Below, piece after piece: positions 26,583-34,223 of a stretch of DNA of 64,000 bases (positions within the stretch are counted from its first letter, which is position 1; each line of letters begins with the position of its first letter). This stretch comes from CAWFFV01 sp963814985 (GTDB lineage Bacteria > Chloroflexota > Ktedonobacteria > Ktedonobacterales > Ktedonobacteraceae): NCBI GenBank assembly GCA_963814985.1, contig CAWFFV010000029.1:1-64000 (forward strand), written 5' to 3'. The position numbers were made by a program, and so were the translations under genes. The notes under the pieces were generated by a model. It had not been told where the DNA came from. It did not search any database and saw only the letters and a program-made list of their open reading frames with translations.

Positions 26583-28274
26583 GTGTTTATTTCATCAGCA
26601 AACAATACAAGCCATACCTGGTGGCCACAACTAAGGTTCCGGTTAACGATATTTTATCTGGTGGCTGCACTCATATTGGTTGCACTTAGCGGAGCAGGTC
26701 ATATACGCCTTCTGCATGAGGTTACTACACAGTTCACATTGCAGATGTGGTGGCAAGAGTATGGTCTGGCCTCGCTTGCTGGCCTCTGCTGGCTTATTAT
26801 TGGTGGCTTTCTCCTTATCACTGCAACAGAATGGACTGGAGCTGTTGAAGGTATGACTCTCCTACCTCCAGCTATGCTCCTTCTTCTCAATAGTCATTGG
26901 GGTAACCTGCAACAAGTCGACCCTCCCAGTATGGTATTTCAATTATTGTGGGTTCCTTCCTTTGCTCTCCTGGGTGCTGCTCTTATTCATCTGAGCCTGA
27001 TTTATCGGCCAGACACATTAGGGACTGCGTACACTCCAAAAATGGCTGTGGATGGACTCCCTTATCTTCCGCTGCTTGCACTTCTGGCGTATGAATGGGG
27101 TTCATTCGTCATCCTTGGTCATGTTCCTGCCTATATTAACCTGATTGTCAGTCTGGGATACGCTGTCCTTGGTGGCATCATTAGTGTCTGCATTGGCATC
27201 ACTTCACTGGTGCGCATCAGTCGCTATTTTCCACGCAAAGGTATAGATGACCCAATACCACCATACATCCGCTACCGCATAGGTAATCTCTTACCTTTCT
27301 GGATTATAGGAATTGGTCTGGTTTTCTGTTTCGGCGTACTCCCTATTGTGCTAATAGGCCAGACACTCTTATCACTGCCAGAGTTCTATGTGTCAGCGGC
27401 GGTGTACCCCTTTGTTCTCCTACCTCTCATACGCTCACAACGCCTGATAGAGCATTCAGATATCATCTTGCAACAGCAAGAGGAGATACTATACAAACAC
27501 CAAAAGATCGAAGAAGAACTACGCCAGACCAATAGGGAACTGAAAAACGATATATCGTTTTTGCTCTATGCTGATGCACACTTACGCTCTATTCTTTCAC
27601 AACGCATCCATGATCAACCCAGGCAGCAAGCCCTGCGCATCCGCTCATTATTGGGCCATTGGCAACATAAGTTGCGTGTAGAAACTGAACGTGATCCTGC
27701 TGGTAAAAATGCGGTACAACCTCTTATCGATGTGTTTGGTAAAATACGCAAGATCAGCGACGAGTTAGAAAGTGACTTGCGCGGCCTGCAATTGCTTGTT
27801 GAAGATGCCTATCAACGGCAGAGTCTCGGTCTCAAACTCCACCTGGAGAAATTGATTTGCGAAGACCTGCCAACACTCCATCCAGAGTCTCCTCTCAAGG
27901 TCAAGGCGGATCTATGGGCACTTGATGCACTCAGTCCAGATCTGGAACAGACCGAGGAAGGCTCCAGGATAGCCGAGGCCATTTCATATGCAGTCACACA
28001 AGCCTTGCTCAATATCTACAACCATGCAGGCGCTACCTATGCAACGGTTCGTACCGTCAATAAAAGTGGCACCATCGAAGTATATATTATTGACGATGGG
28101 CACGGCTTTGATATCAACAACATCTCTCTCGAAAAAACCAGTCTATTTAAAGCACAGTTGAAGGTACAGGAGGCTGATGGCGTGATGGTCATCCGGTCCA
28201 TCTCCCGTCCACAAGCTGAACATGGTACTACCGTGATGCTGTGCATCCCACTTCCATCCAGAGGAAACACGTAG
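26583..28274 (+). CDS. Membrane sensor histidine kinase (NarX/LiaS-like output)
   Basis: A 563-residue protein from a GTG at 26583; no strong ribosome site is visible. The first 300 residues contain about eight hydrophobic helices (FYLVAALILVALSGAGHIRL, SLAGLCWLIIGGFLLITATE, LLALLAYEWGSFVILGHVPA), i.e. a multi-pass sensor. A helical linker (ILQQQEEILYKHQKIEEELR) leads to a degenerate dimerisation helix with SQRIHDQPRQQALRIR, whose H-D-Q resembles the phospho-His site of HisKA_3 kinases. The ATPase domain has an N box (YAVTQALLNIYNHAGATYAT) and G1 (IDDGHGFDINN). No response regulator gene adjoins it, although a receiver-like gene starts at 29081 on the same strand. Confidence 0.75.
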   Translation: MFISSANNTSHTWWPQLRFRLTIFYLVAALILVALSGAGHIRLLHEVTTQFTLQMWWQEYGLASLAGLCWLIIGGFLLITATEWTGAVEGMTLLPPAMLLLLNSHWGNLQQVDPPSMVFQLLWVPSFALLGAALIHLSLIYRPDTLGTAYTPKMAVDGLPYLPLLALLAYEWGSFVILGHVPAYINLIVSLGYAVLGGIISVCIGITSLVRISRYFPRKGIDDPIPPYIRYRIGNLLPFWIIGIGLVFCFGVLPIVLIGQTLLSLPEFYVSAAVYPFVLLPLIRSQRLIEHSDIILQQQEEILYKHQKIEEELRQTNRELKNDISFLLYADAHLRSILSQRIHDQPRQQALRIRSLLGHWQHKLRVETERDPAGKNAVQPLIDVFGKIRKISDELESDLRGLQLLVEDAYQRQSLGLKLHLEKLICEDLPTLHPESPLKVKADLWALDALSPDLEQTEEGSRIAEAISYAVTQALLNIYNHAGATYATVRTVNKSGTIEVYIIDDGHGFDINNISLEKTSLFKAQLKVQEADGVMVIRSISRPQAEHGTTVMLCIPLPSRGNT

Positions 28275-28324
28275 CTAACTCAGATCTCTTTCTGATTCCT
28301 CAGCGCCTCAGGCGCTTTGCAAGA

Positions 28325-28367
28325 CGTTTTGTGTGGGTGATGTGGACCATGTCACCCACACAAAACG
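28325..28367 (+). terminator. 16-bp perfect hairpin after the sensor kinase
   Basis: cgttttgtgtgggtga (28325-28340) pairs with tcacccacacaaaacg (28352-28367) across an 11-base loop, 51 bases beyond the stop. There is no T tract, so it could be a factor-assisted terminator or a processing site. Confidence 0.5.
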
Positions 28368-28529
28368 GGAGTGAGCCACCGCTGGTGGCAAACATGAGTA
28401 GTTACGAAAACATACTGGCATCTGAACCACGATTATCTCACTAGTGGCAATAGGATGTACAACGTGGTACAGTATGATCATATTCACGCATATAGCTGGT
28501 GTATGAGTTAAGCAAGGAGAAGTAGTATT

Positions 28530-28715
28530 ATGGCAGGGACTTACAAACCTGAAAATACATCCAATCGCGGTGAAGAACGACCCCCAAAGACTCCCATTCT
28601 TGGGCAGGGTCATGGCCTTACAGATGAAGAAGGCCAGATAATTCAGCAAATGATTTCGCGAAGAGCAACGTACCTCACGCGCTCTTTCAATTCCCAGGGA
28701 AGACTTATCTACTGA
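28530..28715 (+). CDS. Small hypothetical protein (61 aa)
   Basis: MAGTYKPENTSNRGEERPPK starts after aaggagaagtagtatt. The protein is hydrophilic and proline-rich at first, then helical (LTDEEGQIIQQMISRRATYL). No motif, signal or TM segment is seen. It is the first of three closely spaced plus-strand genes (28530, 28729, 29081), 13 bases before the CDGSH-like gene, suggesting an operon. Its good ribosome site supports it as real. Confidence 0.55.
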   Translation: MAGTYKPENTSNRGEERPPKTPILGQGHGLTDEEGQIIQQMISRRATYLTRSFNSQGRLIY

Positions 28716-28728
28716 GGCTACCACACAG

Positions 28729-29067
28729 ATGTCTCCCGAAGTAGCACGAGTCATTGAGACCAGCAGGACTCATATGGTATTACAGATGTTCAATCGAGAT
28801 TATCTCTATGGACAGGGGCGTTTCGATGAATACAAAGATGGGTTGCTCCTTAAATGGGGGAATGGCTATTCGCGGAAGCATATCTGGGTCACGGTTGAGG
28901 ATGGCAACTTGATATTTGAAACGAGCCACTTCAAAAAATGCGATAAGCCTTATTGCAACGGGACCCATCATGTACTGACACCTGATCTGTATATGAACCT
29001 GGATATCATTAATCAGGAACTGGGAGATTGCTTCCGCCGCCCTGTCTACGAGCGCACAGAAGACTAG
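28729..29067 (+). CDS. Small protein with a CDGSH-like signature
   Basis: A 112-residue protein starting MSPEVARVIETSRTHMVLQM. Residues 60-85 read IFETSHFKKCDKPYCNGTHH. The segment CDKPYCNGTHH resembles the C-terminal part of the CDGSH iron-sulfur signature (C-x-C-x2-S/T-x3-P-x-C-D-G-S/T-H), with P-Y-C-N-G-T-H in place, but the first C-x-C pair is incomplete. If functional it might bind a 2Fe-2S cluster with altered ligands; otherwise the match is chance. The rest (RKHIWVTVEDGNLIFETSHF) is a small mixed domain. An iron-sulfur carrier gene lies 500 bases downstream on the other strand. Confidence 0.55.
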   Translation: MSPEVARVIETSRTHMVLQMFNRDYLYGQGRFDEYKDGLLLKWGNGYSRKHIWVTVEDGNLIFETSHFKKCDKPYCNGTHHVLTPDLYMNLDIINQELGDCFRRPVYERTED

Positions 29068-29080
29068 AGGAGATGCCACA

Positions 29081-29488
29081 GTGACCACAACTATTCTTGC
29101 ACTGGAAAAAGACCTTTTCTTCTCAGTCAAGATACGTGATACATTACGTCATCATGGGATGGAGGTTATCACTGTACGTACACTCTCCGCCTTCACCCAA
29201 CGTCTGATCGCAACAGGAGATGACAAACCAGCCCTGGTTATTGTGAATACTGCTACAACGGGGGTTGATTGGGAAGCAGCTATTAGCGCTACAAGAATAC
29301 ATGGTATCCCTGTACTGGCCTTCGGTTCTCACCAGGATTTAGAGGCACGAAAGAAAGCACTACAAGCCGGCGCACAACGAGTCGTTGCCAATTCTAAGTT
29401 TACCAGCGATATGGCTGGATTGGTCAAGCGTATGCTCAGTAGTCCAGTAAACGCAACGACCAGCGAAACAGAAGAGATAGCAGAGTAA
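29081..29488 (+). CDS. Receiver-like protein (response-regulator fold)
   Basis: A 135-residue protein from GTG 29081, 13 bases after the previous stop, with aggagatgccaca upstream. It has the layout of a receiver: ILALEKDLFFSVKIRDTLRH, a central LVIVNTATTGVDWEAA where the phospho-Asp would be (Asn/Thr here), PVLAFGSHQDLEARKKALQA and a final helix with KRMLSS. The acidic pair at the first strand is reduced to E-K-D and the Asp is not in its normal place, so this is probably a pseudo-receiver that works by binding rather than phosphorylation. A C-terminal acidic tail follows. Confidence 0.7.
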   Translation: MTTTILALEKDLFFSVKIRDTLRHHGMEVITVRTLSAFTQRLIATGDDKPALVIVNTATTGVDWEAAISATRIHGIPVLAFGSHQDLEARKKALQAGAQRVVANSKFTSDMAGLVKRMLSSPVNATTSETEEIAE

Positions 29489-29527
29489 AAGGTTTCTCTG
29501 CTATCTCTACGCCAGGAGAAACCTTTT
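29473..29527 (+). terminator. Two overlapping, mutually exclusive hairpins
   Basis: Hairpin A pairs agagatagcagag (29473-29485) with ctctgctatctct (29496-29508). Hairpin B pairs aaaaggtttctc (29487-29498) with gagaaacctttt (29516-29527) and is followed by one more T. They share bases 29496-29498, so only one can form. It lies between convergent genes and starts within the last codons of the receiver-like gene. Confidence 0.6.
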
Positions 29528-29569
29528 TACTCTCTTGCTCAGCTCATAAAGAGGAGTGTATGGTGTGGC

Positions 29570-29972
29570 TTAGTGACCGCAACCACAGCCTCGGGCCTCG
29601 CCACCGCCGTCGGCAGTCTTGAAGGAATGCCCACACCCACAACTCGATACAGCATTGGGATTATTGACGGTGAAGCCTGCACCCATCAGACTATCAACAT
29701 AGTCTACTTCACTTCCGGTGATATATCCCAGGCTCATCTCATCAACGAAGACGTTAAAACCATCCATGTCAATGCTTGTATCGCCCTCTTGCTCTTCATC
29801 CAGGGTCATTCCATATTGGAGACCTGAGCAACCGCCACCAGCGACGAAAATGCGCAGACCAAGACCAGGATCATCTTCTACGCTTAATGAGTTCACGAAC
29901 TTTGTTTGCAGCGGCGGTGGTCATCGTGATAGTAGCAGTCTCAATCGCCGATTGCTGGTTCTGCTCGATCAT
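29570..29972 (-). CDS. Iron-sulfur cluster carrier, HesB/IscA/ErpA family, one frameshift
   Basis: The main frame reads DDPGLGLRIFVAGGGCSGLQ, YGMTLDEEQEGDTSIDMDGF, NVFVDEMSLGYITGSEVDYV and ends SSCGCGHSFKTADGGG...GCGCGH. The A-type carrier cysteines are present: one in GGGCSGLQY and the C-G-C pair in SSCGCGHSF. An additional C-terminal GCGCGH is unusual. The true N-terminus lies one frame over: ATG 29972, after aaggatac, gives MIEQNQQSAIETATITMTTA, AANKVRELIK, and one base change near 29,885 joins it. The protein receives Fe-S clusters and passes them to apo-enzymes; the nearby nadA product is one iron-sulfur client in this window. Confidence 0.85.
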
Positions 29973-30373
29973 GTATCCTTACCTCTCCAAAGGGGTTGAC
30001 TATTCCCCCCCTCGATTATCTTACTAGAATTGTACATTTTACACCATTCCGTGTAAGAGTATTATATCCTCCAAAAAGTGCAGCGTCAAGGCGCATAAGA
30101 GGACTCACCAGGGATTTTGGGAACCGTCAAAGATCTTCCGACATGGTTGGTTGTTTTTAAGCCAGCGAACTGTTAGCTCGAAGTGAAAGATGTGAACGAT
30201 ATTGATCTATTTGTCATTAGTTATAGATGAATAGGGAGATTACATATAATGTCAAATGAGAACTGTAGAGATCGTCTACAAGTTGAGCTTTGAAAAGCTT
30301 TATCACTATGAAATGTTTTGCTGTCTTCCATCATGAATTTAGATGCAATTGCCTTGTATAGATGAACGGTTTT

Positions 30374-30402
30374 TTGACATCGATTAATAACTATGTTATA
30401 GT
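30374..30402 (+). promoter_or_regulatory. Consensus promoter upstream of the 30637 gene
   Basis: TTGACA (30374-30379), a 17-base spacer and TATAGT (30397-30402) put the start of transcription near 30,409. The region from 29,973 to here holds no gene I can support. Confidence 0.75.
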
Positions 30403-30408
30403 ATTTAA

Positions 30409-30498
30409 GCTCTTTCTATTGGCAAAAGCATATTTGTGTCCCTGAAGCCATCTCCTTAAAAACAGGTCTCGAGTGAAATATCCTTGCCAATAAAGAGC
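30409..30498 (+). ncRNA. Structured leader RNA candidate
   Basis: The first bases of the predicted transcript, gctctttctattggcaa (30409-30425), pair with ttgccaataaagagc (30484-30498) with a two-base bulge, closing a 58-base internal region that contains smaller stems (for example cctg/cagg). The gene it precedes starts at 30637. The closing 3' segment ccaataaagarccttk is conserved at the decayed second copy near 31,570. It could be a riboswitch-like leader or a small RNA; I recognise no known class. Confidence 0.45.
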
Positions 30499-30636
30499 CT
30501 TTCCAGCCATAGGTGGAGAAAGCAACTTATCCATAATGTTCTAACTTCAGGAGAATAGAGGCTGTAAGAACATTTACGATATTTCTTAGAAACTAGCATC
30601 ACCAACTCTGGGAAATAGAGTTCATGGGAGAAGGGA

Positions 30637-31173
30637 ATGCAGTCTTATACACTTGACTTGAGAACGCTGCTCCAGATTTTGGCTCGACAAAAGCAGAATG
30701 GTGTGTTGTATGCTGAGATAGTACGTATTCCAGATATCAAAAAGCCCGGTGAGGTTCATCTTGATATCATTGAGGGGAATGTTCATTCATGTATTATTCA
30801 TCTGAAGACAGGAGGAGTATTTGCTGAGAACTCTCAAGCACTCCAAATTGTGTCTGAGCTAGGAACGCTTGAATGGAGATGGACAGCTAGCACAACTCAA
30901 AAAGTTACACCATGGGTCGTCTCGCCTTCCTCCCAGGAAGATAGCAGCACACTTATTCCCCAGCGAACGACAAGTGTCGAGGCAATGGCATTACATATGT
31001 TACCACACAACCATAGGAGAGTTTTGATTCTCGTTGATGGAATACGGACAATTAGTAAGATTTCCTCTATGCTTTCACTTACAGATTATAGGGAACTATT
31101 CAATGTACTGCATGAAATGCAAGCAAAAGGAATGATTACATTCAGTAAGACACCTCTTGATGGTTCTCGATGA
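30637..31173 (+). CDS. Hypothetical protein with a winged-helix-like C-terminus
   Basis: A 178-residue protein, MQSYTLDLRTLLQILARQKQ, preceded by gggagaagg. The N-terminal half (GVLYAEIVRIPDIKKPGEVH, LDIIEGNVHSCIIHLKTGGV) is a beta-rich domain. A serine/threonine-rich linker follows. The C-terminal third (RRVLILVDGIRTISKISSML, ELFNVLHEMQAKGMITFSKT) resembles the small winged helix found after DUF4388-type domains in bacterial signalling proteins. There is no TM segment. Its upstream promoter and hairpin leader are partly duplicated at 31,480-31,600 and 31,860-31,975, together with its start region and its last quarter, showing past local duplication. Confidence 0.6.
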   Translation: MQSYTLDLRTLLQILARQKQNGVLYAEIVRIPDIKKPGEVHLDIIEGNVHSCIIHLKTGGVFAENSQALQIVSELGTLEWRWTASTTQKVTPWVVSPSSQEDSSTLIPQRTTSVEAMALHMLPHNHRRVLILVDGIRTISKISSMLSLTDYRELFNVLHEMQAKGMITFSKTPLDGSR

Positions 31174-31483
31174 GTTCTGTCTAGAATATTCGGTGTCGGT
31201 TCTCTCGTAAACAGCCATTTTCATTCGGGTAAAATTGGTGAGATACGTTCATCAGTTCTGTTGTGTTTTTCATCATTCACAGCATACTTCTGGATTTTTG
31301 ATTTTTCAAGCCCTCCTGACTTTTTCACCAGTTACTGACGTGCTACCGCATATAACACGTATATGCAAATATATTTATGACGTTTTTTTGTCAAGCAAAT
31401 TCTTTACGAGGAGTGGCCGCCATTTTTACGCATGGGCTTGATGTTTGACTGAATGACCGGATTAGGATGCGATTACTCTGCTT

Positions 31484-31600
31484 TTGACAGTAATCGATGC
31501 TTATGATAGTATATCCGACACTAGTAGAGTTTTTATCCTAAAATCCGTAGCAAGCAAAATAGTCTCACCAATAAAGAACCTTGCTAGAGTGTGTCGTAAA
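31484..31600 (+). repeat. Decayed second copy of the promoter and leader region
   Basis: ttttgacagtaatcgatgct with a -10-like tagtat, followed by ccaataaagaaccttgctag, matches the promoter and leader segment at 30,370-30,500 in order but with many changes. A short stem tagcaag/cttgcta is still possible. It is followed by the reverse transcriptase fragment. The stretch from 31,174 to here holds no supported gene. Confidence 0.45.
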
Positions 31601-31650
31601 GACATCTGGTAGCCAAGATTACAAGCTCAATAGCATTTGGGAAAAGACCA

Positions 31651-31815
31651 TTGGGGATTCCCGTTATGGTAGATAGGGGATATCAATCCCTTGTCAAACT
31701 GGTATTGGAACCCGAATGGGAGAGCAAATTCGAGGCCAATAGTTATGGCTTTCGACCTGGACATTCCTGTCATGATGCTATCGAAGCCGCCGACATCATC
31801 ATTAACCACAAGGCA
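31651..31815 (+). pseudogene. Group II intron reverse transcriptase/maturase fragment
   Basis: About 55 residues are readable: GIPVMVDRGYQSLVKLVLEP, EWESKFEANSYGFRPGHSCH, DAIEAADIIINHKAK. This is a highly conserved stretch of group II intron LtrA-type reverse transcriptases (the P-x-x-DR-x-x-Q and F-x-x-NSYGFRPGRSCHDAI region, before the YADD motif). Nothing of the rest of the protein, and no clear intron RNA domain V, is seen on either side. The fragment sits inside the decayed duplicate of the 30637 locus, so an intron probably inserted there and was mostly deleted. Confidence 0.85.
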
Positions 31816-31859
31816 AAGAAAACTGCTTACTCATGGCACTTGCTCTCAAACAGAGACAA

Positions 31860-31975
31860 CAAGAACATTCACAATATTTTCAGAAACTAGCATTACCAAT
31901 TCTGGGAAACAAAGTTCATGAGGACTGTTCAAGGTATTGCATAAACTGCAAGCAAATGGAATGATTACTGTCTCG
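31860..31975 (+). repeat. Internally deleted duplicate of the 30637 gene
   Basis: Bases 31860-31921 match 30567-30625 (for example gaaactagcat and tctgggaaa...agttcatg), and 31922-31969 match 31094-31142 (gcaagcaaa-ggaatgattac), with roughly 480 bases of the gene missing between. No open frame survives. Confidence 0.75.
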
Positions 31976-32088
31976 CTCTAAAGAAACACGCAAATGTGTC
32001 CAGGTGAGAGACGGTCAAATCTCTCTAGTGTATAAAGGAGTTTTTCTTATGGCCAAAAGATCATTCTACACCTCCAACTCATGCTACC

Positions 32089-33159
32089 ATGCAAATACCC
32101 TCAACAATAGAAATGGTCGAGGCAGCAGATCATCTGACTAAACCAGGGCGACTAAACTTGAACTGGTGGTATCGGTTTGCCGCTCCTCCAAAACCTGTTG
32201 TTACAGCCGACCTCAAACAGCGTGAAGCTTATCGGCGAGGAAGGCTGATCAGCGTCGCTTTGCTTGGGATAGCAACTCTTTTTCTTCTTATGATCCCTAC
32301 TATTGATATTTTTATCAATCGCGCCCTGCTCCTGCCCCATTCCATCATGTTGCTTGGGATTGTCCTGGCGGTGGCACTAAATAGACGAGGTAATGTCATT
32401 AGTGCGGGTATCCTGATAGTTGTAGGATTAGATCTCGTCCTTATCTTGAGTATTTTCTCATTTCCGAAAATGACCGTTTTTCTTCTTCCTCTCCTTGATT
32501 TGTTCGTCTTGACTGAACTCATTGCCGCTGCGTTTCTGCCTGCACGTGCCATCTTTGTGGTAGCTTTGGGCCAAAGTGTATTTATCGCCTTATCTCTTGC
32601 CGTTCCTCTCTTCTCACTTGATGCCGAGTTGAAGGCAGTGACACATAGCTCTGCTATGCTGGGTGCCGTGACTCGTCCTATTATCCTCCAGGTGCTTGTG
32701 GCTGTGGTCTTGTACCTCTTTGTCCAAAGTGCCACCAAGGCTATCGCACGGGCTGATCGGGCGACAGTAATTGCTGCATTTGAACGCGCCCTGGCAGAGC
32801 AAGGCCAGACCGAGATTGAGCAAAAACGTCAGTTGGAGCAGAGTATTCAACAGATTGTGCAGGTCCATACGCGTGTTGCAAATGGAGATTTGAATGCTCG
32901 CGTTCCCTTAGCGCAAGGGAACGTCCTTTGGGAAGTCGCAGGTTCGCTCAATACATTACTCGCTCGGTTCCAGCGCTTACGTCAGGACTCCCTCCAACTC
33001 CAACAGACGCATCAGGCCTTTGCTCTCTTTCTGAAAGCTCAACAGAATGCAAACAATGAAATTATCTCCTGGCAACCGACGGGGACATTGGTTGACACGC
33101 TTGTCTTGCGACATAACTTGTCTCTTCAGCCAGATGCTAAAACAACGCCGCCGAGGTAG
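32089..33159 (+). CDS. Membrane protein with HAMP-like segment
   Basis: MQIPSTIEMVEAADHLTKPG opens a 356-residue protein. Six hydrophobic helices span residues 45-225 (LISVALLGIATLFLLMIPTI, LLGIVLAVALNRRGNVISAG, ILIVVGLDLVLILSIFSFPK, LIAAAFLPARAIFVVALGQS, FIALSLAVPLFS, IILQVLVAVVLYLFVQS). A coiled coil (ALAEQGQTEIEQKRQLEQSI) follows and then a HAMP-type repeat (VHTRVANGDLNARVPLAQGN, LWEVAGSLNTLLARFQRLRQ). No kinase, cyclase or methyl-accepting domain follows, so it is a signalling-type membrane module without an output of its own. A strong ribosome site (aaaggag) precedes an out-of-frame ATG at 32049, so the true start may be there with one base changed. Confidence 0.65.
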   Translation: MQIPSTIEMVEAADHLTKPGRLNLNWWYRFAAPPKPVVTADLKQREAYRRGRLISVALLGIATLFLLMIPTIDIFINRALLLPHSIMLLGIVLAVALNRRGNVISAGILIVVGLDLVLILSIFSFPKMTVFLLPLLDLFVLTELIAAAFLPARAIFVVALGQSVFIALSLAVPLFSLDAELKAVTHSSAMLGAVTRPIILQVLVAVVLYLFVQSATKAIARADRATVIAAFERALAEQGQTEIEQKRQLEQSIQQIVQVHTRVANGDLNARVPLAQGNVLWEVAGSLNTLLARFQRLRQDSLQLQQTHQAFALFLKAQQNANNEIISWQPTGTLVDTLVLRHNLSLQPDAKTTPPR

Positions 33160-33463
33160 TAAGGTCATTCACAACATATTTTAGAAAAATGAACGGTGCA
33201 AAACTGCTATTGACCGACTCAGCGTTGTCTCATGGCGAGCAGGGGCACGAAGAGGATGAGGCGACTTTTCCAGGCAGAAGATCGATGAGACCAGAATGGC
33301 CTTGCGAGAATCGGGTTTGAAAGAGCACTCTAGCGTATCGAAGTCACGAGATATGGTGTGCTACGTGAAATGTAACTAATATGCCTGTTGAGTCGTGATC
33401 TATGATATAACAATAGTGTCTAAGGTATTTAAATTTCTTATAGCCAAATTGCAAGGGAAAACC
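33160..33463. other. Gap with no supported gene
   Basis: Nothing between the HAMP-type gene and the small TM protein is readable as a protein or RNA. The part around 33,200-33,350 (GC-richer than its flanks) could be a decayed gene, but no family is recognisable. Confidence 0.35.
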
Positions 33464-33580
33464 ATGAACAACAAAACAACGGATAATAAGCGATCGTGGG
33501 TACTAGTGGCGGCATGGTTTGGGACCATTGCCCTTGTTGGACTTCTGAAGCGTACCCTGGAACGACAGAAATCGAGGTAG
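33464..33580 (+). CDS. Small single-TM protein (38 aa)
   Basis: ATG 33464 follows aagggaaaacc and gives MNNKTTDNKRSWVLVAAWFG, TIALVGLLKRTLERQKSR: a basic N-terminus, one hydrophobic helix and a basic tail. A longer reading from 33395 lacks a ribosome site. Tiny TM proteins of this kind are often regulators of larger membrane complexes or type I toxins; nothing here decides which. It is alone between a gap and a convergent gene. Confidence 0.5.
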   Translation: MNNKTTDNKRSWVLVAAWFGTIALVGLLKRTLERQKSR

Positions 33581-33608
33581 GGTCAGCGTGATAACAAATT
33601 CTTCTGTT

Positions 33609-34097
33609 CTATAAGGCTTTGCGGCTGAGAGAAACGGTCAGGTTATGCAGAAAATCATAGCCATCACATGTCGTGGACGGTGGAAAGCCCCACTTTTCCT
33701 GGGATGCCAGCCCGGAAAGTGCTTCGCCAGCGATGGGAATGACCGTGTGATAAAATAGTTCAACGGAGAGGCTACTCAAGATGTCACGTACTATATCCAC
33801 CTCTGGAATAACCCATGATGCTGACATGTGCTCAGGTTCTGCCGCAACCAATGCATCAAAAGAGGAGTATAGCTGCTTCGTTTCATCCGACTGTACGCGA
33901 TAGCCAAGCGCATAGCGGTACTCGTCACTACAGTCCAGGCACTGGAGATGCTCATTGGCCCGATCCAGCCACTCGGCAATCGTCTCCATAAGAACTTTGT
34001 CGGGTAAGGCCAACAGACCATCTCGTACTTGTTGGGCGAGGTTCTTTGTTTTCTCTTTCAATTCCCTACCACACTTTCCTGTAAAGAAGATGAACAA
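33609..34097 (-). CDS. Hypothetical protein (about 150-162 aa)
   Basis: The longest reading begins at a TTG at 34097 (MFIFFTGKCGREL); a TTG at 34061 after gtaggg is equally possible and gives a wholly hydrophilic, helical protein (KTKNLAQQVRDGLLALPDKV, LMETIAEWLDRANEHLQCLD, ELFYHTVIPIAGEALSGLAS). There is a C-x2-C (CLDCSDEY) and no known motif. It ends MSRKAL-like with no signal or TM segment. The start is uncertain and no function can be offered. It lies on the same strand as, and downstream of, the truncated NB-ARC gene. Confidence 0.5.
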   Translation of the reverse strand: MFIFFTGKCGRELKEKTKNLAQQVRDGLLALPDKVLMETIAEWLDRANEHLQCLDCSDEYRYALGYRVQSDETKQLYSSFDALVAAEPEHMSASWVIPEVDIVRDILSSLSVELFYHTVIPIAGEALSGLASQEKWGFPPSTTCDGYDFLHNLTVSLSRKAL

Positions 34098-34223
34098 CCT
34101 TGACTATGTAGATATCTTTAGATTGGTAGCAATCATGCGCATAGACAAATATTGTCGCTATATACATACACAGGTGACATGAGAACACGGAAATTTTGCG
34201 GTACTATTATCTTGCGTTGTGAC

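Noticed and set aside
28308..28754. 148-residue minus-strand frame over the 28325 hairpin
   Set aside because: It crosses a perfect hairpin and overlaps two plus-strand genes with good ribosome sites.
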